64,000 nt of DNA from CAYSCX01 sp964429575 (lineage in GTDB: Bacteria; Desulfobacterota; Binatia; Binatales; Binataceae). Shown piece by piece: positions 24,953 to 33,345 of this stretch (position 1 is the first letter of the stretch; each line of letters begins with the position of its first letter). The stretch covers positions 115,956-179,955 of the forward strand of contig CAYSCX010000003.1 of the NCBI GenBank assembly GCA_964429575.1. Direction: 5' to 3'. Made by a program: the position numbers and the translations under genes. The notes beneath the pieces are model-generated. The model was not told the origin of the DNA. It searched no databases and saw nothing but the letters and a program-made list of their open reading frames with translations.

Positions 24953-27049
24953 ATGACCGCCGTCATCCAGGCCATCGACCTCACGCGGACTTACCGCGTC
25001 GGCGAGGTCGAGATACCGGCGCTGCGCGGAGTCAACCTGACGGTTGCGCCCGGCGAGTTCCTCGCGATTATGGGAGCGTCGGGCTCCGGCAAGTCCACGC
25101 TCTTGAGTTTGCTCGGATGCCTCGACCGTCCGACCTCCGGCCGCTACCTGCTCGAGGGAATTGACGTCGCGTCACTGCCCGAAGAAGACCTCGCGCGCGT
25201 TCGCAGCCGCCGCATCGGATTCGTCTTCCAGAGTTTCAACTTGCTCGCGCGCACCAGCGCGCTTGAGAACGTCGAGTTGCCGCTGTTCTACTCGGGATGG
25301 GACCGCGCCGGCGCAGACCGTGCAACCGAGCTGCTTCACGCGGTGGGACTCGCGGGCCGCGAGCGCAACCACCCAAGCCAACTCTCCGGCGGTGAACAAC
25401 AGCGCGTCGCCATTGCCCGCGCACTAATCAACCAGCCTGCAATCCTGCTCGCCGATGAGCCCACCGGAAATATCGACACGCGCGCCTCCGCCGAGGTGAT
25501 GGACATCATCACGCGGCTCAACCGCGAACATGGCATCACGGTGATCGTCGTCACGCACGAGCCCGGGGTCGCAGCCTACGCCGGCCGCACCGTGACCTTC
25601 CGCGACGGTGCGATCGTGTCCGACACTCCAACCCCGGGGCGCACCCCGCGAATAGTATCGCGAGCTTCAGCTCCGCAGGCGCCGCCGAACGCGGAGGAAC
25701 TTTCACCACTCGCCAACGCGCAGCTCTTTGCCGCGATGGCGTTCAGCGCAGCCGCGGCCTCCATATTCCGCAACAAGATGCGAGCGGCGCTGACCATGCT
25801 CGGCATCTTCATCGGCGTCGCCGCGGTCATCGCCACTATCGCAGTGGGTGACGGTGCCCGCCACTCCATCGAGCAGCAGATCCAGAGCCTCGGCACCAAC
25901 CTGCTTATCGTTATGCCGGGCGCGATCACCTCGTCGGGCGTCCGCGCCGGCTATGGAAGCCGGTCGACGCTCACGGTCGCCGACGCCGGTGCAATCCGCA
26001 AGAGCGCGAGCGCGGTCGCGATGGTCAGCCCGGTACTTCGCCAGGTCACTCAGGTCGTCAACGGCAACCTCAACTGGACCACGACTATCAACGCCGTTTC
26101 CGCTGATTATCTTGCGATTCGAGATTGGCCGGTCGAGTTGGGACGCAATTTCACCGAGGCCGAAGCCAAAGGCGCCGCGTCGCTATGCCTGCTCGGACAA
26201 TCCACCGTCGAGAATCTCTTCGGCGTCGGCCAGAATCCGGTCGGCGTTACCATCCGGATCAAGAACTCCCCATTGCGCGTTATCGGTGTGCTCAGCCGCA
26301 AGGGGCAATCCAGTTGGGGCCAGGATCAGGATGACATCGTGCTCATCCCGTTCCAGACCGGCGAGCGCAAAGTGCTCGGCGTTGCCGGCGCCGCTGCCGC
26401 AGCAGCCCAAGCAGCCCGTTCCGCCGGTGCTCCCAGCGCCGCGCCAACGCCGGCCAGCGCCTTGGGCACCGGGCCGCCGCGCATCACCGGCGTCGTCAAT
26501 ACTCTCTACGTCAAGGCGAGGAGCCAGCTCCTCGTCGATCCCGCCATGCAGGAAATCGCGCGTATCTTGCGCGAGCGCCACCGCATCCAGCCGGGCGAGG
26601 AGGACGACTTCACGATTCGCAGTCTCAGTGAAATCTCCGAAGCCGCCGACAGCGCGAGCGGAATCATGACGATGCTGCTCGCGGCGATTGCCTCGATCTC
26701 GCTGTTCGTCGGCGGCATCGGAATTATGAACATCATGCTTGTCTCGGTTACCGAGCGGACCCGCGAAATAGGAATCCGCATGGCGCTCGGAGCGCGCCGA
26801 CTGCACATCATGCTGCAATTTCTGGTCGAGGCGATTCTTCTCAGCGCACTCGGCGGTTTCGCCGGCGCTCTGCTGGGCGTCGCTTTGTCGAAGCTCATTT
26901 CCGCGTTGGCCGGATGGCCGACGGTCATATCGCCCGCCGCGGTAGCGGGCGGCTTCGCATTCGCCGCCGCAGTGGGAATCTTCTTCGGCTACTACCCGGC
27001 GCGCAAAGCTTCACTGCTAAATCCAATCGAAGCGCTTCGCTACGAGTGA
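24953..27049 (+). CDS. macB: MacB-type ABC exporter (ATPase fused to permease)
   Basis: This 698-residue protein has an N-terminal ATPase domain (about 1-230) with Walker A GASGSGKST, signature LSGGEQQR and Walker B ILLADEPTGN. A MacB-type permease follows, with one membrane helix, a large periplasmic domain and three C-terminal helices (SISLFVGGIGIMNIMLVSV and the last YYPARKASLLNPIEALRYE). It exports substrates such as macrolides or lipopeptides with MacA and TolC. An Ala/Pro-rich insert lies near residue 475-505 in the periplasmic part. Its ATG follows the end of repeat copy D by three bases. Confidence 0.92.
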   Translation: MTAVIQAIDLTRTYRVGEVEIPALRGVNLTVAPGEFLAIMGASGSGKSTLLSLLGCLDRPTSGRYLLEGIDVASLPEEDLARVRSRRIGFVFQSFNLLARTSALENVELPLFYSGWDRAGADRATELLHAVGLAGRERNHPSQLSGGEQQRVAIARALINQPAILLADEPTGNIDTRASAEVMDIITRLNREHGITVIVVTHEPGVAAYAGRTVTFRDGAIVSDTPTPGRTPRIVSRASAPQAPPNAEELSPLANAQLFAAMAFSAAAASIFRNKMRAALTMLGIFIGVAAVIATIAVGDGARHSIEQQIQSLGTNLLIVMPGAITSSGVRAGYGSRSTLTVADAGAIRKSASAVAMVSPVLRQVTQVVNGNLNWTTTINAVSADYLAIRDWPVELGRNFTEAEAKGAASLCLLGQSTVENLFGVGQNPVGVTIRIKNSPLRVIGVLSRKGQSSWGQDQDDIVLIPFQTGERKVLGVAGAAAAAAQAARSAGAPSAAPTPASALGTGPPRITGVVNTLYVKARSQLLVDPAMQEIARILRERHRIQPGEEDDFTIRSLSEISEAADSASGIMTMLLAAIASISLFVGGIGIMNIMLVSVTERTREIGIRMALGARRLHIMLQFLVEAILLSALGGFAGALLGVALSKLISALAGWPTVISPAAVAGGFAFAAAVGIFFGYYPARKASLLNPIEALRYE

Positions 27050-27126
27050 GCCAATGAAATCTCGATGACGGTGCGCTGGCGGCTGACGCGCCGCGCGCTG
27101 CCGCTCGCATCGGCGAATCGCGGCGC

Positions 27127-28959
27127 CTATTCGACCGTGACCGCCTTGGCCAGATTGCGCGGCTGATCGATGTCTGTGCCGCGTAGCGCCGCGATGTGGT
27201 AGGCGAGCAGTTGCAGCGGCACCGTGAGCAGCACCGGCGTCAGCAGCCTGCTTGTCACGGGTACCTCGATGATGTCCGCAGCGACCTTGGTCAGCTCATC
27301 GCGCACACGATCTGTCACGGCGATGATGCGTCCGTTGCGCGACTCTACTTCCTTGAGATTCGAGAGCGTCTTTTCGAACAGCTGATCATTGGGCGCCATC
27401 ACCACCACCGGCATATTCTCGTCGATGAGCGCGATCGGGCCGTGCTTCATTTCGCCGGCGGAATAGCCTTCGGCGTGTATGTACGAAATCTCCTTCAGCT
27501 TCAGCGCGCCTTCGAGTGCGACCGGATAGTTGATGCCGCGGCCAAGATAGAGAAAGTCGCGCGCGGTGTAGTACTTGCGCGCGATTTTTTCGATGTGCCC
27601 CTCCGCATCCAGCACCGTTTGGATTTGCGCCGGAATCGCAAACGCAGGCCGAAGGATCTCCTCCGCCTGCGCTTCGCTAAGCCGTCCCAACTGTGTCGCG
27701 AGTTGCACACCGAAAAGGAAGAAGGATTCAATCTGCGTGAGAAAACACTTCGTCGTCGTGACGCTGATTTCAGGACCGCAGCGCGTGTACATCTGCGCGT
27801 GCGCCTTGCGCGCGACCGACGAATCGACCGTGTTGGTTAGTGCGATGATGTGCGCGCCGCGGCGCAGGCCCTCCTCCATCGCCGCGAGCGTGTCCGCCGT
27901 CTCGCCCGACTGTGACACCGCGATGATCATCGTGCGCGCGTCGATTGCCGGCGTCCGGTAGCGAAATTCCGACGAGTAATCCACCTCGACCGGAATTCCG
28001 GTCAATTCCTCGATCATGTACTTGCCGATCAGCGACGTTATCCACGACGCGCCCATGCCTAGAATCACGATTCGCCCGACCGCCGCCGGGCCGCCTTTTG
28101 GCAGCAAATCAACCTCGAATCGCACGATTCCCGCGCCCGGCGCCGCCCGCCCAGCCAGTGTGTCGATCCACGCCTGCGGCTGCTCGTTGATCTCCTTGCG
28201 CAAAAAGTGCTTGAAGCCGCCCTTGGTCGCGGCGGCCGCGTCCCACTCGATGCGCCGTGGTTTTCGCGTGACGATCCCGCCCTCGAAGTTCGTGATGCTG
28301 ACGCCCTCGGCGCTCACTTCGGCGATTTCGCGATCGTCGAGCACGATCGTCTCGCGCGTGTGCTCAAGAATCGCTGGAATATCCGACGCGACGAAATTTT
28401 CGTGCTTGCCGAGCCCGACGACGAGCGGAGTCGCGGTTTTCGCCGCAACCAGCTTGCCGGGCTCGGTCTCGGACAGGACCACGATCGAAAACGAGCCGCG
28501 CAGTTCGCGCACCGTCTCGCGCACCGCGTCAACCAGCCGCGCACCTTTCCCTACGCGCTCCTCCACAAGATGCGCGATCAGTTCGGTGTCCGTCTCAGAA
28601 CTCAGCTTGTGGCCGCGCCCGACCAGGTCAGCGCGCAGCTCGATGAAGTTCTCGACGATTCCGTTGTGAATCACCGCGACCGGCCCCGCCTTGTGCGGAT
28701 GCGCGTTCTCTTCCGACGGCCGCCCGTGCGTCGCCCAGCGCGTGTGACCGATCCCGATGTGACCGGCGAGCGGCGAACTCGCGACCAGTGCGCGCAGATT
28801 CTCCAGCTTTCCCTTTGCACGGCGAATCTCGAGCTTCCCGTTGCCCACAAGCGTCGCGATTCCGGCCGAGTCGTAGCCGCGATACTCAAGCCTCCCCAGG
28901 GCGCCGAGCAGAATAGGGCAGGCTTGCGCCGATCCGACATATCCGACGATTCCACACAT
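27127..28959 (-). CDS. glmS: Glutamine-fructose-6-phosphate aminotransferase
   Basis: GlmS makes glucosamine-6-phosphate from fructose-6-phosphate and glutamine, the first step of UDP-GlcNAc synthesis. The 610-residue protein starts with the catalytic Cys as residue 2 (CGIVGYVG). The glutaminase domain contains WATHGRPSEENAHPH, and two SIS sugar-isomerase domains follow, with SQSGETADTLAAM and PRNLAKAVTVE at the C-terminus. ATG 28959 is preceded by GGAG. It lies downstream of glmU on the same strand, but repeat copy E and about 410 bases separate the two. No glmS ribozyme is visible. Confidence 0.96.
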   Translation of the reverse strand: MCGIVGYVGSAQACPILLGALGRLEYRGYDSAGIATLVGNGKLEIRRAKGKLENLRALVASSPLAGHIGIGHTRWATHGRPSEENAHPHKAGPVAVIHNGIVENFIELRADLVGRGHKLSSETDTELIAHLVEERVGKGARLVDAVRETVRELRGSFSIVVLSETEPGKLVAAKTATPLVVGLGKHENFVASDIPAILEHTRETIVLDDREIAEVSAEGVSITNFEGGIVTRKPRRIEWDAAAATKGGFKHFLRKEINEQPQAWIDTLAGRAAPGAGIVRFEVDLLPKGGPAAVGRIVILGMGASWITSLIGKYMIEELTGIPVEVDYSSEFRYRTPAIDARTMIIAVSQSGETADTLAAMEEGLRRGAHIIALTNTVDSSVARKAHAQMYTRCGPEISVTTTKCFLTQIESFFLFGVQLATQLGRLSEAQAEEILRPAFAIPAQIQTVLDAEGHIEKIARKYYTARDFLYLGRGINYPVALEGALKLKEISYIHAEGYSAGEMKHGPIALIDENMPVVVMAPNDQLFEKTLSNLKEVESRNGRIIAVTDRVRDELTKVAADIIEVPVTSRLLTPVLLTVPLQLLAYHIAALRGTDIDQPRNLAKAVTVE

Positions 28960-29369
28960 GTTGGCACTCTCCTCGCTCCATAGAATTTCGCATTCACGCG
29001 CAAACGCGTGACACAGGAGCACCGCGCGCGAAGGTCAACGACCGCCGCGCACATGTCCGGGCAATCGCTGGAGATGGTTGGAGTGGAAAGTTTGGAATTA
29101 GTACTCGGGACTATTTCGTCCCGCCACGTGAGCCGGGTGTTGTCGAGCGGTCGCCCGCCCGGTTTGTCCGCCTCTGACGATCGTGGAACCGGGAAGCCAT
29201 CCGCCGAATCTTTCGATAAGCTTCCACCTCGTCAACTCACCGACGCACCGCCGGTGAGTCCTGGCGCTACTCTCCGTTACTCTGTGTCGATCGCCACCTC
29301 TTCAGTTAGCTCGGGCCTGCGCCCCGGTTGGGAAGATTGTGGCCGAGAGTCAGACCCTGCGCAACCGCG
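28960..29369. other. Gene-free stretch upstream of glmS
   Basis: About 410 bases before copy E have no recognisable gene. A plus-strand open frame (29008-29373) has no family features. An 8 bp hairpin ACTCACCG/CGGTGAGT near 29238-29265 lacks a T-run. It presumably holds the glmS promoter and leader, but I see no clear box. Confidence 0.5.
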
Positions 29370-29531
29370 CTAGCAGGGTGTTGAGAAATGCTTTGAGTTT
29401 CCCCAATGACATCGACCGCGTTCTCAACACCCTGCGTGAAAACCGGCTGCCATCCTTATCTTCTCCCCCTCCGGGGGAGATGCGAGAGAGGGAGCAGGCT
29501 GTTGAAAATGACTTTTTCAACAGCCTGCTAG
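29370..29531 (+). repeat. CTAG-bounded palindromic element, copy E
   Basis: This 162 bp short-form copy lies between glmS and glmU. Its left hairpin is GCAGGGTGTTGAG/CTCAACACCCTGC, the middle hairpin is CTCCCCC/GGGGGAG, and the right hairpin pairs GCAGGCTGTTGAAAA with TTTTCAACAGCCTGC. CTAG bounds it at 29370-29373 and 29528-29531. The second CTAG carries the stop codon of minus-strand glmU. Confidence 0.92.
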
Positions 29532-30958
29532 GATTTCTGGACCCACCACGGGCGACGGCCCGCGTGCCGCTGGTGAAACCGCGCCATCCAGCCCGCCTTC
29601 TCGCGCTGCGGATGTTGTGACAGGACGAGCGCGCCATCCTCGACGTCGCGTACGATCGTGGTGCCCGAGGCGACATACACGTCGCTACCGACCTTGACCG
29701 GAGCCACCAGCTGCGTGTCACAGCCCACCATGCAGCGGTCGCCGATTTGAGTCTGGTGCTTGTCGTAGCCGTCGTAATTCACGGTGATCACGCCGCATCC
29801 GACGTTCGTGTCGCGCCCGATCACTGCGTCGCCGAGGTAGGAGAGATGGCTCGCCTTGCTGCCGCGTCCCAGCTTTGCGTTCTTGGTTTCGACGAAATTG
29901 CCGATTCGGTTGCGGCCTTCCAACTCGGTGCCGGTTCGCAGGTTCGCGAACGGCCCGATCTCCGACTCCTCACCGATCGCGCACTCCTCGGCGCGCACTC
30001 CGAGCCTTAGATGGCAGCGCGGTCCGACCGCGACGTCTTTGAGCCACGCGGTGCCGTCGATCACAACGCCTTCGCCGATGCGGCAGCGTCCGAGGATCTG
30101 CACATTGGGACCGATGACGCAGTCCGATGCAATCTCTGCGTCCTCGGAGATGTAGGCCGTCGCGGGATCGACCATCTTCACTCCCGCGGCCATCAGGCGC
30201 CGGTTCACCGCATCGCGAATGTTCGCTTCCATCGCCGCAAGCTCCTCGTGCGAGTTCACTCCCGCAAATTCCGCCGCATCGCGCGCGCGATACGCATCGG
30301 CGTGCGCGCCACGCCGCCGCGCGATCGCGACAATGTCGGTAAGATAGAACTCGCCCTGTGCGTTTTCGTTCTTGAGTTCGCCGAGCACATCGCGCAATAG
30401 CGCGGCCTCGGCGACATAGACTCCCGTGTTGATCTCTTTGATCCCGCGCTGTGTCGCGTCGGCGTCGCGCGCCTCGACGATTCCTGCGACGGCGCCGGAC
30501 GCGTCGCGCACGACCCGCCCGTATGCGTCGGCGTCGTCCAGCTCGACGCTGATGAATGACAGTCGCGCGCCGCTGCTCCGGTGATGCGCGATGAAGCTCC
30601 GAAGCGTCGCGCCGGTTAACATCGGCAGATCGCCGTAGGAAATCAGCACGTCGCCCGCGAACGACGCGTCAAGCTCCGCGAGTCCTGCTCGCGCGGCGTC
30701 GCCGGTACCGAGTTGCCGAGCCTGATGAGCGAACGCGACGCCCTCGGTCGCGCATCCGCGCCGCGCCGCAAACGCAACCTCTTCGGCCTGGTGGCCCACT
30801 ACGACGATGAGTGGGCGCGCACCCAGGGCCGTGAGTGTACGCGTGACTCGCGCGATCATCGGCGCTCCGCCGAGTTCATGCAGGACCTTCGCGCGCCGCG
30901 AGCGCATCCGGGTCCCCTTCCCTGCGGCCAGAACTATTGCCGAAAGATCGCGCTCCAT
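29528..30958 (-). CDS. glmU: Bifunctional GlmU (GlcN-1-P acetyltransferase / GlcNAc-1-P uridylyltransferase)
   Basis: This 476-residue enzyme makes UDP-GlcNAc for peptidoglycan and lipopolysaccharide. The N-terminal pyrophosphorylase domain has LAAGKGTRMRS at residues 10-20 and ISYGDLPML. The C-terminal left-handed beta-helix has hexapeptide repeats and the acetyltransferase segment VNYDGYDKHQTQIGD. The short C-terminal extension HQRHAGRRPWWVQKS is typical in position though not in sequence. It follows the lipoprotein gene by 25 bases. The TAG stop codon lies in the CTAG end of repeat copy E. Confidence 0.96.
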   Translation of the reverse strand: MERDLSAIVLAAGKGTRMRSRRAKVLHELGGAPMIARVTRTLTALGARPLIVVVGHQAEEVAFAARRGCATEGVAFAHQARQLGTGDAARAGLAELDASFAGDVLISYGDLPMLTGATLRSFIAHHRSSGARLSFISVELDDADAYGRVVRDASGAVAGIVEARDADATQRGIKEINTGVYVAEAALLRDVLGELKNENAQGEFYLTDIVAIARRRGAHADAYRARDAAEFAGVNSHEELAAMEANIRDAVNRRLMAAGVKMVDPATAYISEDAEIASDCVIGPNVQILGRCRIGEGVVIDGTAWLKDVAVGPRCHLRLGVRAEECAIGEESEIGPFANLRTGTELEGRNRIGNFVETKNAKLGRGSKASHLSYLGDAVIGRDTNVGCGVITVNYDGYDKHQTQIGDRCMVGCDTQLVAPVKVGSDVYVASGTTIVRDVEDGALVLSQHPQREKAGWMARFHQRHAGRRPWWVQKS

Positions 30959-30983
30959 TCTGTTCCCGGACGGGACCGAAGAC

Positions 30984-31409
30984 TCAGTCGAACTCGCTGA
31001 AGTTCGACACCATCCAAGTGCCGCCTTCCTTGCGCGTGGTGATCATCAGGTTGCGTTCGAACGCGCCCGCATCCGGTACGTCGAACCGCGCCTTGTAAAT
31101 CAACGTGACCGCGTTGTCCTCGTCGCGCTGCGACTGGAGGTTGTAGTGAACGCTGGGCATTCGCGTCGCGGCGTCAATCCTCTGTCCCCTGGTCAGCGCG
31201 ATTTCCTGGTTGATCTTGTCGAGCGCGAGCCCGCTCGACACCTGCGCGGCCTTGGGTAGATCGATCGTGACGTAGTACGCGTCGATGAATTTGTCCGCGA
31301 CTCCGCCCGGTGTGTTGGGCGATGTGCATGCCGCGACCCCGAACAGGCACGCGAGCGCGACAGCATGGGTAATCGTGAGTCTCGAGGGTAGTATGCGAGG
31401 TCGCTGCAT
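30984..31409 (-). CDS. Small predicted lipoprotein
   Basis: This 141-residue protein has an N-terminal signal sequence (THAVALACLFGVAAC) with a lipobox ending in Cys at about residue 28. The mature part is polar, with FIDAYYVTIDLPKAAQVSSG and a C-terminal KEGGTWMVSNFSEFD, which recalls small NTF2-like or DUF-type envelope domains. I do not recognise a defined family. A longer upstream frame (to 32090) is a shadow of xerC. It overlaps no gene but follows the zinc-protein gene by two bases and precedes glmU by 25, so all are probably one transcript. Confidence 0.7.
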   Translation of the reverse strand: MQRPRILPSRLTITHAVALACLFGVAACTSPNTPGGVADKFIDAYYVTIDLPKAAQVSSGLALDKINQEIALTRGQRIDAATRMPSVHYNLQSQRDEDNAVTLIYKARFDVPDAGAFERNLMITTRKEGGTWMVSNFSEFD

Positions 31410-31411
31410 GT

Positions 31412-31702
31412 TCACGATCGTTTCTTGAACATCTCCTCGAGTTTCGAGCGTGCGGTTGTCTCGCCCGAACGTCCTTGTCCGGGTCGTGCCGCGAGGTTGG
31501 GCGCAAAGTAGTCGCAAAGGTTCTGCCGGTTCTTGTCCACCACGCGTTCCGCCATCGTCTCGCGGCACTGGTTGTTCACGGTCGGATCGTAAAATTCGCA
31601 ATTGAGGCAGCAGTGTACTGAACGGCCGCACCCGGGACATGCCTCGCGCATGCCGATGCGCTCGCGAGTGTCGATCGATCGCCCGCAATGCCAGCAGTTC
31701 AT
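31412..31702 (-). CDS. Conserved small zinc-ribbon-like protein
   Basis: This 96-residue protein has many paired cysteines: CWHC near the start, CPGCGRSVHCCLNCEFYDP in the middle and QCRE and LCDYF further on. They suggest binding of one or two zinc ions. The block VHCCLNCEFYDP followed by NQCRE and AERVVDKNRQNLCDYF is a recognisable conserved pattern in hypothetical proteins of deltaproteobacterial-type genomes. The function is unknown. It is the first gene of the minus-strand group with a lipoprotein, glmU and glmS. Confidence 0.75.
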   Translation of the reverse strand: MNCWHCGRSIDTRERIGMREACPGCGRSVHCCLNCEFYDPTVNNQCRETMAERVVDKNRQNLCDYFAPNLAARPGQGRSGETTARSKLEEMFKKRS

Positions 31703-31859
31703 AGGTTGTCATGCGCGGCGGAACGTCAGACGGCGATTTGCGCCTTGCGCCCGCGCTGCCCCCGTGTCGGCGCAAGAGGCGGGAAGTGCCGATAAAGCCA
31801 TGCTTTTTCCGGCAGATAGCCCCTGATAGCATAGCGGTTGGAAGTAGGGCTTGCGAGTG

Positions 31860-32759
31860 ATGGTGGCGGAGGTCGAGGCGTTTGCGGCGGCGCTTGCAAA
31901 GGCTTCGCGGGCATCCGCTCACACTGTTACCAACTATCGGCGCGATTTGCTTTCCTTCCGAAATTTTCTCCTCGACCGTCGCTCCGCTCTGACGCGCAAA
32001 GGTGAAGTCGACTCCGCGGCGGTCACCGCCGATCATGTGCGCGCATATCTGGCTGAACTGATGAAAACCGCAAGCCGTGCAACCGTGCAACGAAGGCTGA
32101 GTGCAATCAAGGCCTTTTTCCGATATCGCGAAGCCGCCTTTGCAGCAGAGAATCCGGCACGCACACTTCGTTCACCGAAAACCGAACGCAAACTCCCGGC
32201 GATTCTCGATGAAGCCGACATCCAGCGCCTCATCCAGGTCGACGCGGAGAGTTCCGCGCCTTCATCGTTGCGTGACCGCGCACTCATCGAAACGCTCTAC
32301 TCGACAGGCCTTCGCGTCAGTGAACTCGTCGGACTCGATTGGCGCGACATTGACGACGACATTGGGATGGTCACCGTGCGCGCCGGCAAGGGCAACAAGG
32401 ATCGCGTGGTGCCGATCGGCGAACCGGCGCTCGATTCGCTCATGACTTGGCGGCGCGCGATGCCGGTCGCGTGGGAACTCGACGGTCCCGTGTTCACCAA
32501 CTTGCGCGGCAAGCGCCTGACGACCAGGAGCGTGGAGAAGATCGTCGCCGCGCGGCTGCTGCGCGCCGGAATCAGCGGCGCGATCACGCCGCACGGTCTC
32601 CGCCACTGCTTTGCGACGCACATGCTCAATCACGGCGCGGATCTGCGCTCGATCCAGGAGATGCTCGGCCACGCGAGTCTCGCCACCACGCAGCGCTACA
32701 CTCACGTCAGCGTCGCGCACCTCAAAGAGGTATATCAGCGTGCCCATCCGCGAGCCTGA
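31860..32759 (+). CDS. xerC: Tyrosine recombinase of the XerC/XerD family
   Basis: This 299-residue enzyme resolves chromosome dimers at dif together with its partner. The N-terminal SAM-like DNA-binding domain has VTNYRRDLLSFRNF. The catalytic domain contains the active-site Arg in STGLRVSEL, Lys in RAGKGNKDR, the HGLRHCFATHML box and the nucleophile Tyr in TTQRYTH. The start could be TTG 31851, GTG 31857 or ATG 31860; I chose the ATG. It precedes hslV, whose GTG start overlaps the end of this gene by 20 bases, as in the typical xerC-hslVU order. Confidence 0.92.
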   Translation: MVAEVEAFAAALAKASRASAHTVTNYRRDLLSFRNFLLDRRSALTRKGEVDSAAVTADHVRAYLAELMKTASRATVQRRLSAIKAFFRYREAAFAAENPARTLRSPKTERKLPAILDEADIQRLIQVDAESSAPSSLRDRALIETLYSTGLRVSELVGLDWRDIDDDIGMVTVRAGKGNKDRVVPIGEPALDSLMTWRRAMPVAWELDGPVFTNLRGKRLTTRSVEKIVAARLLRAGISGAITPHGLRHCFATHMLNHGADLRSIQEMLGHASLATTQRYTHVSVAHLKEVYQRAHPRA

Positions 32760-33300
32760 GCCCGACCGGCGCGTCCGCTCGACAACCATCTTGAGCGTCA
32801 GACACGCCGGCAAGGTCGTGATGGCGGGCGACGGCCAGGTCAGCGTAGGCCCAACCGTGATGAAGCGCGGCGCGCGCAAAGTGCGCCGCCTCCACAGCGA
32901 TCGCGTGCTCGCCGGGTTCGCCGGATCAACTGCGGACGCGCTCACTTTGTTCGACAAATTCGAGGGCAAGCTCCAGGAATCGGGAGGCGTTCTGCGCCGC
33001 GCCGCGGTTGAACTCGCCAAGGACTGGCGTACCGACCGCGTGCTTCGGCGACTCGATGCGATGTTGATCATCGCGGACAAGGAAATCTCGCTGCTCGTAT
33101 CGGGCGCCGGCGACGTGCTCGAACCCGACGACGGACTTCTCGCAATTGGCGCAGGCGGCAACTTCGCACTGTCCGCCGCGCGCGCACTGGTGCGCCACAA
33201 TCCCTCGATGGGCGCGCGCGAGATTACCGAGGCGGCCATGCAGATCGCATCCGAGCTCTGCGTTTACACCAACGATAGGTTTATATTTGAAGAGCTATAG
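32740..33300 (+). CDS. hslV: ATP-dependent protease peptidase subunit HslV
   Basis: HslV is the proteasome-like peptidase ring that works with HslU to degrade misfolded proteins. The 186-residue protein has the N-terminal catalytic Thr in RSTTILSVRHAGKVVMAGDG, the GDGQVSVGPTVMK loop and the C-terminal ICVYTN-like ELCVYTNDRF. The start is GTG 32740, with AAAGAGG nine bases before, overlapping xerC. This adds about 14 residues before the Thr-Thr, a longer propeptide than in most HslV proteins. They would have to be removed to free the catalytic Thr. No closer start codon exists in frame. Confidence 0.92.
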   Translation: MPIREPEPDRRVRSTTILSVRHAGKVVMAGDGQVSVGPTVMKRGARKVRRLHSDRVLAGFAGSTADALTLFDKFEGKLQESGGVLRRAAVELAKDWRTDRVLRRLDAMLIIADKEISLLVSGAGDVLEPDDGLLAIGAGGNFALSAARALVRHNPSMGAREITEAAMQIASELCVYTNDRFIFEEL

Positions 33301-33345
33301 GACCGCGGTCACCTCCGCGCGTCCGCTCCGGCTCAGCTAATCGCC

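Noticed and set aside
28960..29369. A glmS ribozyme or small gene upstream of glmS
   Set aside because: No ribozyme pattern is seen, and the open frame at 29008-29373 has no recognisable features.
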